NCBI RefSeq assembly: GCF_021864535.1
Contig: NZ_JAKJIC010000009.1
Coordinates: 1 to 64,000 of the forward strand
Direction: 5' to 3'
Origin: Oryzibacter oryziterrae
Lineage (GTDB): Bacteria > Pseudomonadota > Alphaproteobacteria > Rhizobiales > Pleomorphomonadaceae
DNA length: 64,000 nt
Each line of letters starts with the position of its first letter. Position 1 is the stretch's first letter. Below the pieces are notes generated by a model. The model did no database searches and was not told the origin of the DNA. It saw nothing but the letters and a program-made list of their open reading frames with translations. Positions 50,695 through 61,923 of this stretch are shown here, piece after piece. The position numbers were made by a program, and so were the translations under genes.

Positions 50695-51150
50695 GGCTAG
50701 CTGCGGCTCAAGCCATACACTCGGCGGCTGGCATCCGACAACCGTGAAGAACGCCTAACTCGGAGGAGCCATTCTGGCTCTTCCAACACGGCCTGCACGA
50801 AATGGACATGCAAGCTCCCCGGCAATGGCGCCAGCTGCAGCTGTCACGCGGGACAGCTTTGCTAGCTGTCTCTGCTCAAAGGAAGCTTCGCGCGGCGCCC
50901 GTACTTAAGCCAATACCTGGCAGAACTCTGGCGCCCCCCCAGCAGCGACCCAAAGCGGACTTCCACCGGCTCCTCTCACATCTCCTTTGCGACACACAGC
51001 AGGCTCGATGTCTGGCACTGCGATTGTCGGGTGGAGCTATGGCAGAGGGCGAGCGTATGCCGCGACAAGGGACTTCGCTCTCCCAAGAGTCCAACATTTC
51101 GCGTCATAAGTCCAAGAGTTCGCGTCGAGCGAAACATAACACGAGGTGGA
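50695..51150. other. Intergenic region, no gene seen
   Basis: 456 bp between the Wza-like gene and the minus-strand tRNA. The open frame that runs into the tRNA ends in GPEGLEPPTRP, a well-known artefact of translating through tRNA genes. No direct copy of the tRNA 3' end that would mark an integration site was noticed by eye. Confidence 0.5.
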
Positions 51151-51226
51151 TGGTAGGCCCGGAGGGACTCGAACCCCCAACCAGACCGTTATGAGCGGTC
51201 GGCTCTAACCATTGAGCTACAGGCCC
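51151..51226 (-). tRNA. tRNA with CAT anticodon, probably tRNA-Ile2 (lysidine-modified)
   Basis: A 76-nt cloverleaf on the minus strand with an encoded CCA, anticodon CAT (plus-strand ATG at 51191-51193), D-arm GCTCAATGGTTAGAGC and T-arm GGGGGTTCGAGTCCCTC. The D-arm and general layout resemble tRNA-Ile2 of other Proteobacteria more than elongator Met. The alternative is a second tRNA-Met. Confidence 0.8.
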
Positions 51227-51559
51227 GGCAACCGGTGGGCTATGGTCCGTGCGCGATCGGCACAGTTGTGGACCGGAAACACCGTTGTTGGTGATCGCTT
51301 TTTGCATCTGCTGGCCGATGAATCAAGAGGGGTTGCCGCCCAAGCGGGGGATCCGGTCCACAAAGACCGGAGGAAATGCGGCGAGGGATTGCCGTCATCA
51401 TTGCTTTCATTCCCCGGCTGACCTTGAGCTGAGGCAACGCCCTTCACATCCAGCGACGGCAAGGGATAGTCGCAATCTTCCCCGGCACTTTTGCCAGCCA
51501 GGTTGCAGGACTTGGCTGGCGGCGTTGGCTCGATGATGAGGGGACCAAGCGGCCGGCGA
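51227..51559. other. Intergenic region, no gene seen
   Basis: 333 bp between the tRNA promoter side and the DMT permease stop. No protein pattern or strong hairpin is visible. Confidence 0.5.
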
Positions 51560-52495
51560 TCACACCGAGATCGTCTTCAAGTGCGGCGAAACAGCTGGGC
51601 GCTTCGGTCGGCTGGCGACCCAGACGCCGAATATGGCGATGGCAACCCCCAGCAACTGTGACCAGTGGGGCGCCCGCCCAAAGCCAGCGGCCACCGCCAG
51701 CGCCGATACCGGCACCAGATTGAACAGCACCGATGTGGCTGCCGGGCCGCGCTGCGTGATGCCCACCTGCCAGAAGACGAAGGCAAGCACGGAGCCGATC
51801 AGCGCCATGTGCAGGCTTGCAAGCCAGGACACCAGGGACGCGGACTGCATCTGGTGCACAGGGCTTTCCACCACGAAGGCGACCGCCACAAGCATGGCCG
51901 CACCGAAGACCATGGTCCACACGGTGGTCTCCAGAGGCGACGCCCCCGCCACCCAACGCCGGCAACCGATGGAGTAAAGCGCCCACGCCAGGCTTCCGCC
52001 GGCGATCAACAGGTCACCTGCCGCAAAGCGTGAGCCGGAAAAGGCTCCGACCGTCAGCGCAACACCGATCAGACTGATCCCCATGCCCACCAGAGCAAGA
52101 GCCGCCGGACGACGCCGACTGATGAGCGCATCGAGCAGATTGGTCGTGAGCGGACTGGTTCCCATGATCAGCGCCGCCGTAACCGGGCTGGAGGTTCGCA
52201 TCCCCAGAAACAGCGCCGCGTTGAAGCCGGCCACGCCGATCAATCCCAAAATGACGAAGGAAACCGCATTGCGCCTGAGAACGCCCAGATCGAGGCCACG
52301 CGATACGGTGAGCCAAAGCAAGGCGACGCCGGCAGCCAGGGCAAAACGCAGGGCGGCGGCCGTCCAGGGTGTCATATCGGTGAGCACGAGGCGCGTTGCC
52401 TCGAAGTTGGTGCCCCAGAAGATGGCGGCGAATGCACTCAGCAGCACCGCTCTCCTGTTCAGCAGGTGTTGGGACTTGGATGAAAGGTTGGACAT
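51560..52495 (-). CDS. DMT superfamily permease (EamA domains)
   Basis: Inner-membrane transporter of about 311 residues with ten hydrophobic helices in two EamA repeats. The first repeat starts with AIFWGTNFEATRLVLTDMTPW near 23-43; the second carries SLAWALYSIGCRRWVAG. Members export amino acids or metabolites; the substrate is not evident. I chose ATG 52495 with GAGGG 6 nt upstream, over a GTG 3 bp earlier. It is divergent from a LysR gene, separated by about 100 bp, a common regulator-exporter pairing. Confidence 0.92.
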   Translation of the reverse strand: MSNLSSKSQHLLNRRAVLLSAFAAIFWGTNFEATRLVLTDMTPWTAAALRFALAAGVALLWLTVSRGLDLGVLRRNAVSFVILGLIGVAGFNAALFLGMRTSSPVTAALIMGTSPLTTNLLDALISRRRPAALALVGMGISLIGVALTVGAFSGSRFAAGDLLIAGGSLAWALYSIGCRRWVAGASPLETTVWTMVFGAAMLVAVAFVVESPVHQMQSASLVSWLASLHMALIGSVLAFVFWQVGITQRGPAATSVLFNLVPVSALAVAAGFGRAPHWSQLLGVAIAIFGVWVASRPKRPAVSPHLKTISV

Positions 52496-52553
52496 CACGA
52501 ACCCTCGTTATTGACGTTGCTCGTGACAATGGGCTTCTCCCGGTCGCTCGAAT

Positions 52554-52591
52554 ATGGAAGATATGAAAAATCCATTTTCCGAAAGTGGAAA
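52554..52591. promoter_or_regulatory. Candidate LysR-binding sites between the exporter and its regulator
   Basis: Two interrupted palindromes: ATGGA-N12-TCCAT (52554-52575) and TTTCC-N6-GGAAA (52576-52591). They sit in the 99-bp divergent spacer, the second close to the LysR ATG at 52595. Confidence 0.45.
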
Positions 52592-52594
52592 TCC

Positions 52595-53458
52595 ATGCAG
52601 CCGAACTGGGATGATCTCCGCGTCTTTCTCGCGCTTGCCCGCGAAGGCAGCCTCTCCGGCGCAGCGCGCCGGTTGCGCTCGGGCGTCGCCACGGTCTCGC
52701 GCCGGATTGAACGGTTCGAGTCCGCCCTTGGTGTTCCGCTCTTCCTGCGCCACCAGAGCGGCTACAGCCTGACCGATCAGGGCAGCGCCCTGCTCCCACG
52801 CGCGGAGGCCGCCGAGGAAGCTCTGGTGAGCTTGCGGCACGAGGCCGGCGCACAGGATCAGGTGACCGGTCATGTCCGCATCGCGAGCATCGAGAGCCTG
52901 ATCACACCGCTGCTTGTTCCGACACTGGCACCGCTGATGGCGGCCCATCCTGGCCTGGACATCGAGATCCTGTTCAGCACACAGACGATCAACCTCCATC
53001 GCCACGACGCTGACCTGGCGCTGCGCATGGTGCGCCCTGACCATGGCCATTTGCGTGTGCGCCAACTGGTGACCATGGGCTTTGGCCTCTATGGACCGCC
53101 CGACGGCACACGCCCCACACGGCATGTCTCCTGGCCTGATCAGGTCGGCCTCGGAACCGTGCTTGCATGGTCGCGTGCTTTTGCCGGGGCCGATGCCCCA
53201 CAGTTCGCCGTCAACACGCTGGAAGCTCAGGTCGAAGCCGTGCGGCGAGGCTGCGGCATCGCGGTCCTGCCGCACTTTCTGGCCCGCGCCGCAGGCCTGA
53301 ATCTTATAGCCACACGACTACCCGAGGGCGGCCCGATGGAACGCCCGATCTTCATGGTGACACACGCCGATCTCGCGGGCACGCGCCGTGTCAACGCCGT
53401 GGCCGAAGCCATCGCCGACGGCATGGCAGCCCGGAGAGCCGAGTTCGGCGCGGCATAA
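52595..53458 (+). CDS. LysR family transcriptional regulator
   Basis: Regulator of 287 residues. The N-terminal helix-turn-helix is complete (LRVFLALAREGSLSGAARRLRSGVATVSRRIERFESALG, about 8-46), followed by the periplasmic-binding-protein-like effector domain. It resembles the LysR group with QPNWDDLRVFLALAREGS-type starts. ATG 52595 is preferred over the upstream frame opening at 52511, which would add a non-homologous lead. It is divergent from the EamA permease and probably controls it. Confidence 0.92.
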   Translation: MQPNWDDLRVFLALAREGSLSGAARRLRSGVATVSRRIERFESALGVPLFLRHQSGYSLTDQGSALLPRAEAAEEALVSLRHEAGAQDQVTGHVRIASIESLITPLLVPTLAPLMAAHPGLDIEILFSTQTINLHRHDADLALRMVRPDHGHLRVRQLVTMGFGLYGPPDGTRPTRHVSWPDQVGLGTVLAWSRAFAGADAPQFAVNTLEAQVEAVRRGCGIAVLPHFLARAAGLNLIATRLPEGGPMERPIFMVTHADLAGTRRVNAVAEAIADGMAARRAEFGAA

Positions 53459-53565
53459 TCCGGTCGACCGCGCGGTGTGCACATCGCCGAGCGATCCACC
53501 GGCGGCTCACCGAACACTGGCGGCAGGAAGCCGGCGGAACGGAAATCCCGCGGCTCCCTGGTGGA

Positions 53566-53955
53566 TCAGCCCTCTGCCAGCGGCGGGACAGGGCGCGGGC
53601 GGCCGGCGTCGTCAATGGCGACGAAAGTGAAGATGCCGTGCGTCACCTGCTCGCGCACGTCACTCATGAAGCGGCGCGCCCAGGCTTCGATCTGGATTTT
53701 CATCGACGTGCGCCCGACTTTCTCGATGGTCGTGTAGACACACAGGACATCGCCCACTTTCACTGGCCGGATGAAGGTCATGGCTTCCACGGCAATGGTA
53801 ACCGCGCGCCCCTGGCTGCGCTGGACCGCCGCGATACCGCCGGCGACGTCCATTTGCGACATGACCCAGCCGCCAAAAATATCACCATTGGCATTTGTAT
53901 CGCGTGGCATCGCTATGGTGCGGACAGTCAGCTCGCCCTTGGGTTCTGCGCTCAC
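53566..53955 (-). CDS. yciA: Acyl-CoA thioesterase (YciA-like hotdog fold)
   Basis: Cytoplasmic thioesterase of 129 residues cleaving acyl-CoA to free acid and CoA. The hotdog-fold signature is present: MPRDTNANGDIFGGWVMSQMD near 16-36, where the Asn-Gly-Asp segment carries the catalytic Asp, and the strand VEAMTFIRPVKVGDVLCVYTTIEKVGRTSMKI near 56-87. Length and motifs match YciA, which has broad chain-length specificity. It is monocistronic between the LysR gene (convergent) and the MCP. Confidence 0.9.
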   Translation of the reverse strand: MSAEPKGELTVRTIAMPRDTNANGDIFGGWVMSQMDVAGGIAAVQRSQGRAVTIAVEAMTFIRPVKVGDVLCVYTTIEKVGRTSMKIQIEAWARRFMSDVREQVTHGIFTFVAIDDAGRPRPVPPLAEG

Positions 53956-54080
53956 GGTGGACCTTTCGATTGCAAGTCGCGAAGAGGAAAGTCTGGCCAG
54001 CGCCCCCCCTCCTCTCCAGCGTCAGATGAATCACGAGGTCAGTATCGGGGCAGTCTGGCGGCAAGGCAACCGCAAGCCGT

Positions 54081-55718
54081 TCACGCGGCAGCATCCTTGA
54101 GATAGCGCTCGACGATCGCGACGAAATCGCGCACGCCGACCGCGACAGCGTCAGCCGTCTCGTTGACCTGCGCAGCGACGGCCACTGTTTCGGCTGAAGC
54201 CGCCTCCACCGTTTCCACTTCGATCACCACCATCTGAGTGCCCTCTGCCGCAGTGGCGATCGAACGACTGATCTCGTCGGTCGCCTCTGCCTGCTGGGCG
54301 ACGGACGCATTAATGGCGTCGGACAGCTCCTTCACGGAGGCGATCTTTACGGTGATCTCCTGGATCGCCTCGACCGCCGACCGGGTGCGGGACTGGATCT
54401 GCGTCACTTGCGAAGCGATGTCGTCAGTGGCTTTGGCAGTCTGACCAGCCAACTCCTTGACTTCACTGGCCACGACGGCAAAGCCACGCCCTGCTTCGCC
54501 GGCGCGCGCCGCTTCGATAGTGGCATTGAGGGCGAGAAGATTGGTCTGCGCGGCAATGTCGCGGATGAGATCGACCACAGCGCCGATGCGATCAGCCGCC
54601 TCGCTAAGCGCCGCCACCTGTCCGGACGATGCTGCTGCCTCGGCGTCAACGTCGGCAATGGACTTTGCCGATTTGCCGATCTGGCTGCCGATTTCCTGTA
54701 TGGAACTGGACAGTTCCTCGGCCGCCGCAGCCACCGAACGCACGTTGGACGAAGCCGAGTTGGACTTCTCCCGCATTGCCGTTGCACGGCGCCGGGTATC
54801 GCTGGAGGTTGCCGAGAGCCCCTCGGCTGTGCCCTTGAGATCGGTCATCTGCCGGTCAACGGCCGCTTGCATTTGGGTCGATGCCGCCCGGAATTCGTCG
54901 GCCAATGCCTCAAGCTGTTGATCACGGGCGCTTTGTCTGGCAAGGCGCTCACGCTGGTCACTCGAAAAATGCTGCCGTTCAATGACGCCGTCGCGCAGGA
55001 TGGCAACCGCACCGGCAATCTCACCAATCTCGTCGCTGCGGTTGAGGAAGGGCACAGATGCATCAAGCTCGCCGTGTGTCAGGCCGCTGATAACGCGGCG
55101 GAGCGCTTCGAGCGGCCCGGTGACCACCTTGGCCATGAAAGCCAGGACTACAAGGATCATCACCACCGCGCCCCCGGCCAAGGCCGCGGAGATGCGGCCG
55201 GTCAGAGCGTTGACATAGGCATGCAGCGTATCAGTACGCCAGGCAATCGCCATATGCCCCAAGGGTTTGCCGGCCTTGTCCTTGCCAACAGGGCTGACGA
55301 CGATGACGGAGTCCGGCAGCATAGCCGCCGTGACTGCGCCGGGGCTGCCTGTGAGCAGCTCATCGAACTTGCGATCAGTCGCTCCGGCATCGGCGCCAGT
55401 GGCGGTGAACTCGGAGAGAATGCTGCCATCGGCCGCCGTGACGCGCGCCCGCAACATCGGAGGCTGATCTCCCGCCGTGAAGGTCTTGTAACCCTCGGAA
55501 ATGACCTCCTGCTTCTTCCACTTCACCCCGCCTTCGACGGCAGAGGCGAGCAGTCCTGTCATCTCAAGGTGGGAATCCTGATACTGGTCCCCTAGGATTT
55601 GCGAGGCGCCCTGCAGAGCGGTGACGGCCGTGACAAGCAGCGCGAACACGATTGTTCCCGTCAACACCGCAACAACCTTCGCCCTGAGTGACAGCTTACC
55701 GAACAGCCCCAACTTCAT
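54081..55718 (-). CDS. Methyl-accepting chemotaxis protein
   Basis: Transmembrane chemoreceptor of 545 residues. TM1 is near 14-36, a periplasmic sensor of about 130 residues follows, TM2 is near 178-198, then HAMP (about 200-255) and the signalling domain with the hairpin [24 protein letters not shown] near 400-425. There is no CheR/CheB-tethering pentapeptide at the C-terminus. The periplasmic part resembles a single-Cache-type sensor ([24 protein letters not shown]). ATG 55718 has GGAG 8 nt upstream; the frame is open to 55817. A free periplasmic Cache-like protein is encoded directly upstream on the same strand. Confidence 0.93.
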   Translation of the reverse strand: MKLGLFGKLSLRAKVVAVLTGTIVFALLVTAVTALQGASQILGDQYQDSHLEMTGLLASAVEGGVKWKKQEVISEGYKTFTAGDQPPMLRARVTAADGSILSEFTATGADAGATDRKFDELLTGSPGAVTAAMLPDSVIVVSPVGKDKAGKPLGHMAIAWRTDTLHAYVNALTGRISAALAGGAVVMILVVLAFMAKVVTGPLEALRRVISGLTHGELDASVPFLNRSDEIGEIAGAVAILRDGVIERQHFSSDQRERLARQSARDQQLEALADEFRAASTQMQAAVDRQMTDLKGTAEGLSATSSDTRRRATAMREKSNSASSNVRSVAAAAEELSSSIQEIGSQIGKSAKSIADVDAEAAASSGQVAALSEAADRIGAVVDLIRDIAAQTNLLALNATIEAARAGEAGRGFAVVASEVKELAGQTAKATDDIASQVTQIQSRTRSAVEAIQEITVKIASVKELSDAINASVAQQAEATDEISRSIATAAEGTQMVVIEVETVEAASAETVAVAAQVNETADAVAVGVRDFVAIVERYLKDAAA

Positions 55719-55821
55719 TGCGCACACTCCGTCGCAACCACTCCAGCCCAACGACCGAAGTGCCGGCGCGCCTGTCGGCTGCGCGGCTCGGTCCGGCACA
55801 ATGGACACATCCATCACCTTC

Positions 55822-55858
55822 GACCGCCGAAAGCCCCGTCGTGGGGCCTCCGGCGGTC
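55822..55858 (-). terminator. Terminator-like hairpin after the Cache-like gene
   Basis: GACCGCCG pairs with CGGCGGTC with an inner AAGCCCC/GGGGCC stem. It lies just after the stop of the gene at 55871 on the minus strand. The T-run is poor, so partial read-through into the MCP gene is possible. Confidence 0.5.
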
Positions 55859-55870
55859 AAGCCTTCAGGC

Positions 55871-56458
55871 TCACTGCAAACCGTCGACATTGATTCCGAC
55901 GGTGATGGCGCCGATGGCGGCTCCCGACTTGGGATCGACGATCGTGACGCTCACTTGCGTCTGCATCTGCTGCGTCGACTCATCCTTCTCGACATCATCG
56001 ACGAAAATGGCCCCCGGCCCGGCCTGGAAGGACTTCTGCCATTTGGCTTCGTCGCCCTGCCAATAGTCGGACGTGGCATCGCTTTGACCCACGTTGAGCC
56101 CCTTGTTGTCGGTCACGAACATCTCGGTAATCACACCGTCGGACTTTTCCTTGGCGGCCGTCAGGAACTTGGACAGCGGGGTCGAAAGTACACTGTCGAT
56201 CAGCGGCTTGTCGGCAGCCTCGATCTCGGCGCGCCATTTCTGGTCAAGACCGTCAATGTCCGACTGCTGCAGACCGGCGTTCTTGGCGTCCTGCGCCGTC
56301 ACAGCGTCGACAACGACAGCCTCGGACAGCAGCGGAACCACCATCTTCTCGACATAGCCGCGGGCGGCGGCAGCATAGTCGTCATCGGCCAGGGTGGCCG
56401 TCACCGGGACAAGCGACGACACAACAAGCGTAAATGCGTATACTGCAGCTTTATTCAT
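55871..56458 (-). CDS. Periplasmic Cache/PDC-like sensor protein
   Basis: Exported protein of 195 residues. A signal peptide ends near ATLADDDY (about residue 24). The rest resembles a stand-alone Cache (PDC) sensor domain: EMFVTDNKGLNVGQSDATSDYWQGDEAKWQKSF near 113-145 and VSVTIVDPKSGAAIGAITVGINVDGL at the end, both typical of Cache beta-sheets. It has no transmembrane or output domain. ATG 56458 has GGAGG 5 nt before it. It is the gene immediately upstream of an MCP on the same strand, so it may act as a ligand-binding partner of the receptor; that is inference. A degraded half of a receptor is an alternative, but the signal peptide and stop look genuine. Confidence 0.75.
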   Translation of the reverse strand: MNKAAVYAFTLVVSSLVPVTATLADDDYAAAARGYVEKMVVPLLSEAVVVDAVTAQDAKNAGLQQSDIDGLDQKWRAEIEAADKPLIDSVLSTPLSKFLTAAKEKSDGVITEMFVTDNKGLNVGQSDATSDYWQGDEAKWQKSFQAGPGAIFVDDVEKDESTQQMQTQVSVTIVDPKSGAAIGAITVGINVDGLQ

Positions 56459-56814
56459 GAGATCCTCCAAATAAACCCGGAACACGATCTCACGATGAAG
56501 GTTACAACAAAGATAACATTGAGCAGAATCCAAAATTACAGACAGAACGAGCATTAAATAAAGCAATCACATATAATAAAAGCGCAGACGATATGCTAGA
56601 AATGACGGTGTCGATAACTGACAGGTGAGGACATTTTTCTGCCTTGTTGATCGCGACACTCCGGTTTGTCGTTCGTCGCAGCATGTTCCCACAACCATGC
56701 CTGACCGCGCAAACGCCAGCGTCGAGGCGACGCTTCTGTCGCCAAGGGCATATGGCGCGACCGCACTAATCAGGATACAAGCTGCCATCGTCTGTTGAGT
56801 TGAACCTGGTCGCC
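56459..56814. other. Divergent promoter region
   Basis: 356 bp, strongly AT-rich at 56480-56600. It should contain the promoters of the Cache-like gene (minus) and the DUF1499 gene (plus). No gene or distinctive operator is seen. Confidence 0.5.
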
Positions 56815-57357
56815 ATGTCGCCTTTGCGTTTTTTCGGATATCTCATGGCCGCTCTGGCCCTGGTGCTGCTGCTTCTCGTCGGCGCCTTCAGCTTTTACGG
56901 GCGGGAGGAGAGCTGGGCGCTGTTGTTCGGGCCAGCCGACCTTGGTCCTTACGACTTTGCCGCGCCGGTGCGCACCGGCAAACTCAACGACATGCTGGCC
57001 TGTCCCGATGGCGCCTGTGCCAAGGGCGAGCCCGGAATCATAACGCCGCATTATGCAGCGCCGGCTGCGGCTGTGTTCGACATTGCCTCCAAGGCGGTGC
57101 GCAAGCTGCCCGGCAAGGTCGCGGTCATCGGCATCAACCCGATCAACACCCGCCTGCGTGCGGTCGTCTACAGCCCGAACATTCGCATTCCCTCGACACT
57201 GTCGGTGATGGTGCAGCCCACAAGCGACGGCGGATCTGACATTTTCCTCTATTCCCGCAGCCAGATCGGCTATTACGACATGGGCCGCAACGCGGCTGAT
57301 ATCGAGGCTCTGCTTTCGGCAATCGAAGCCGAACTGAAAGCCCCTCCCAAGCCGTAA
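56815..57357 (+). CDS. DUF1499 family protein
   Basis: Protein of about 180 residues with one N-terminal membrane helix (about 7-26) and a globular remainder, probably facing the periplasm. DUF1499 features are visible: NDMLACPDGACAKGEPGIITPHY with a Cys pair, INTRLRAVVYSPNIRIPSTLSVMV and DIFLYSRSQIGYYDMGRNAADIEALL. No function is established for the family. A TTG at 56800 is also in frame; the ATG at 56815 is the conventional choice and neither has a strong ribosome-binding site. It precedes dnaG on the same strand but 121 bp away. Confidence 0.83.
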   Translation: MSPLRFFGYLMAALALVLLLLVGAFSFYGREESWALLFGPADLGPYDFAAPVRTGKLNDMLACPDGACAKGEPGIITPHYAAPAAAVFDIASKAVRKLPGKVAVIGINPINTRLRAVVYSPNIRIPSTLSVMVQPTSDGGSDIFLYSRSQIGYYDMGRNAADIEALLSAIEAELKAPPKP

Positions 57358-57478
57358 CGGCGACAAATGTCGCAATGACTGTTCTATCCGTGGACCAGTT
57401 GAGGCGCTGACTTCACCGTCGCAATGAGATTATAAAGAAGCAGAATAGAGACGCCGTTCAGGACGCCTAGACCCGCTC

Positions 57479-59434
57479 ATGCGCTTCGATAACTCACTTC
57501 TCGACCAGATTCGCAGCCGGCTGCCCATCAGCCAGGTTGTTGGGCGACGTGTGACCTGGGACAAGCGCAAGAGCCAGCCGGCGCGCGGCGACTACTGGGC
57601 CTGTTGCCCCTTCCATCAGGAAAAATCGCCGAGCTTCCACTGCGACGACCGGCGCGGCATCTACCACTGCTTCGGCTGCGGCGCGACAGGTGACCAGTTC
57701 AAGTTCCTCACCGAAGCCGAAGGCCTCAACTTTCCCGAAGCGGTCGAGCGTCTGGCCGAAGAAGCTGGCGTCGCCCTGCCCAAACCGGATCCACGGGACC
57801 GGGAACGCGAAGCGATCCGTGTCGACCTTGCCGGGGCGGTGGAGATCGCCGCCAAGTTCTTCGAACAGAAGCTGCGCTCCCCCGAGGGCAAGCCGGCGCG
57901 CGAGTACATGGTCCGTCGCGGCATTGTCGACAAGACGGCCATCGAGTTCCGCTTTGGCTATGCGCCAGACGAACGCGACGCCCTCAAGCGCCATCTGGTC
58001 CAGAGCGGTGTCCCCGAAGCCGTCGCCGTTACGGCGGGCCTGCTGATCAAGCCAGAGGACGGCCGCGCCAGCTATGACCGCTTCCGCGGCCGGCTGATGA
58101 TCCCCATCCACGACGAACGCGGCCGCGTCGTTGCCTTCGGCGGACGCACGCTCGATCCGGACGGCCAGCCGAAATATCTCAACTCGCCGGAGACGCCGCT
58201 CTTTCACAAGGGCACCATGCTGTTCAACGTGCACCGGGCCCGCGAGGCGGCGCACAAGTCCGGCACGATGATCGTCACCGAAGGCTACATGGACGCCATA
58301 TCGGTCTACCAGGCCGGTATCCGCAATGTGACGGCGGCGCTCGGCACCGCCTTCACCGAGGACCACATCGCCCGTCTCTGGCGGTTTGCAGCCGAGCCGG
58401 TCATCTGCTTCGACGGCGACAAGGCCGGTATCTCCGCCGCCCACCGCGCCATCGACCGGATCCTGCCCGTTCTCAAGAGCGGCTACTCCTTCAACTTCTG
58501 CTTCCTGCCAGACGGCCAGGACCCCGACGATCTCGTCCGCAAGGGTGGCGCCGACGCCTTCCTCGGCGAGGTCGCCAAGGCGCGCCCCTTGTCCGAAGTG
58601 CTGTGGGAGCGGGAAGTGGCAGGTGCTCGCCTCGACACTCCCGAACGCAAGGCCGCGCTGGAAGCGCGCATCGAAGAACTCGTCCGGCTGATCAAGGACG
58701 AACGCGTCGCCCGCCGCTATCGGCTTGCCCTGCGCGTCAATCTCTCCGAACTCTTCTGGAGCCATGACCGCAAGGCGCGCGGGGCCGGTGGCGATCGCCA
58801 GGCGGGCAAGGCTCAGCCCGCCGCCCCATCGGCACCTCGGCATCCCGATGAGCCAGATCTCGCCACCATAGAGCGGGTGCTGCTTGGCCTGTCGGTCGAA
58901 TATCCCGACCTCTTCGAAGCCAACATGGACCGGCTGGCCCGCCTCGATTTCCATGTGCAGGCGCTCGAAGACTTCAAGCGGGCTCTCTATTCCATCGCCG
59001 CCGACTTCGACGGCCACTCGGTTCAGGACTTCTATGAAGGCCTCGACAACAGATTCTACTTCGTCCTGAACGAAGTGCATGGCGACGAGATCCGGCGGGA
59101 AGACGGCGTCAGCATCGGGCGCGGCCACAAGCTGCGCGAACGCCTTCCCATCCTGCGCTTCCATCCGGCCGAGAGCTTCGTCGAGACCTGCTTCGAGCTG
59201 CTGATCGAGCGCCTTTCGCTCCGTGCCTTGGCGGAGGACATCGAACGCGACATGAAGAATGTCACCGCCGAGACCGAGGAGAACGTCGCCGTCTACATCT
59301 TCGAGCTGTCGCGCGATCTCGGCCGACGTCGGGAAGAACTGCTGCGTCGCGAGCAGGAGCTGGCGGAAGAGGCAAAAGCGATTCGCGCAGCGACCACCGG
59401 GGCGGCCTCGGCTCAGCCAGCCCTCTGGAAATAG
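57479..59434 (+). CDS. dnaG: DNA primase
   Basis: Primase of 651 residues making RNA primers at the replication fork with DnaB helicase. The CHC2 zinc finger is complete (Cys43, His46, Cys64, Cys67). The RNA polymerase core with Toprim motifs follows: TEGYMDAISVYQAG near 262-275 and CFDGDKAG near 305-312. The helicase-interaction domain is at the C-terminus (about 470-651) and is Ala/Glu-rich at its end. The start MRFDNSLLDQIRSRLPISQVV is typical of alphaproteobacterial DnaG. It is followed by rpoD after 377 bp, the conserved part of the macromolecular synthesis cluster; rpsU is absent. Confidence 0.97.
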   Translation: MRFDNSLLDQIRSRLPISQVVGRRVTWDKRKSQPARGDYWACCPFHQEKSPSFHCDDRRGIYHCFGCGATGDQFKFLTEAEGLNFPEAVERLAEEAGVALPKPDPRDREREAIRVDLAGAVEIAAKFFEQKLRSPEGKPAREYMVRRGIVDKTAIEFRFGYAPDERDALKRHLVQSGVPEAVAVTAGLLIKPEDGRASYDRFRGRLMIPIHDERGRVVAFGGRTLDPDGQPKYLNSPETPLFHKGTMLFNVHRAREAAHKSGTMIVTEGYMDAISVYQAGIRNVTAALGTAFTEDHIARLWRFAAEPVICFDGDKAGISAAHRAIDRILPVLKSGYSFNFCFLPDGQDPDDLVRKGGADAFLGEVAKARPLSEVLWEREVAGARLDTPERKAALEARIEELVRLIKDERVARRYRLALRVNLSELFWSHDRKARGAGGDRQAGKAQPAAPSAPRHPDEPDLATIERVLLGLSVEYPDLFEANMDRLARLDFHVQALEDFKRALYSIAADFDGHSVQDFYEGLDNRFYFVLNEVHGDEIRREDGVSIGRGHKLRERLPILRFHPAESFVETCFELLIERLSLRALAEDIERDMKNVTAETEENVAVYIFELSRDLGRRREELLRREQELAEEAKAIRAATTGAASAQPALWK

Positions 59435-59811
59435 GCATCGCTGCCCCGCACTGTGGAAAACCAGGCTTCGGGCTTGCAAAACATGGCGTTTGAACGGCAG
59501 GCGCTGCCGTCGACACGCAAAAACCGGAAATTCAGGCAATTCGTGATTCGAATCACCCTTGCGGAATCTTTTTGGGCCGCTACATACACCGTTCCGGATT
59601 GTTCCATGGGCTGGCGGCGGCCCGTGGGTATGGTCATGCCTTATCGAAGGCGCGCGGGGCCAAGCGCGACGATGTCGAAGGTTAAACCAGACTTAAGGGC
59701 TTGACCCTATTTGTAGCGTTCCGGACCTGATGCGCGGATTTCGGCTGCGACGCAGGCGTGAGTTTGGACAAGGCGACCGTGGGCCACGCGCCCCGGAAGG
59801 CGGAGATGAAT
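59435..59811. other. dnaG-rpoD spacer with probable rpoD promoters
   Basis: 377 bp with no gene. It contains TTGCGG (near 59570) followed after 17 nt by ACATAC, and TTGACC at 59701-59706, both possible -35/-10 elements of rpoD promoters. These are weak matches seen by eye only. Confidence 0.4.
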
Positions 59812-61842
<2,031 letters not shown>

Positions 61843-61867
61843 GGCATAGCTTCAGCCCAGAAACAGC

Positions 61868-61905
61868 AAGACGCCGGAAGTTGTCGCTTCCGGCGTCTTT
61901 TTGTT
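61868..61905 (+). terminator. Terminator of rpoD
   Basis: Perfect 13-bp stem AAGACGCCGGAAG/CTTCCGGCGTCTT with a 6-nt loop, followed by TTTGTTTGG, 25 bp after the rpoD stop. Confidence 0.92.
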
Positions 61906-61923
61906 TGGCAGCTTGATGCCTGA

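Noticed and set aside
50802-51194. Open frame of 130 codons ending in GPEGLEPPTRP
   Set aside because: That ending is the usual artefact of translating through a tRNA gene; the frame runs into the minus-strand tRNA at 51151-51226 and the rest has no protein pattern.
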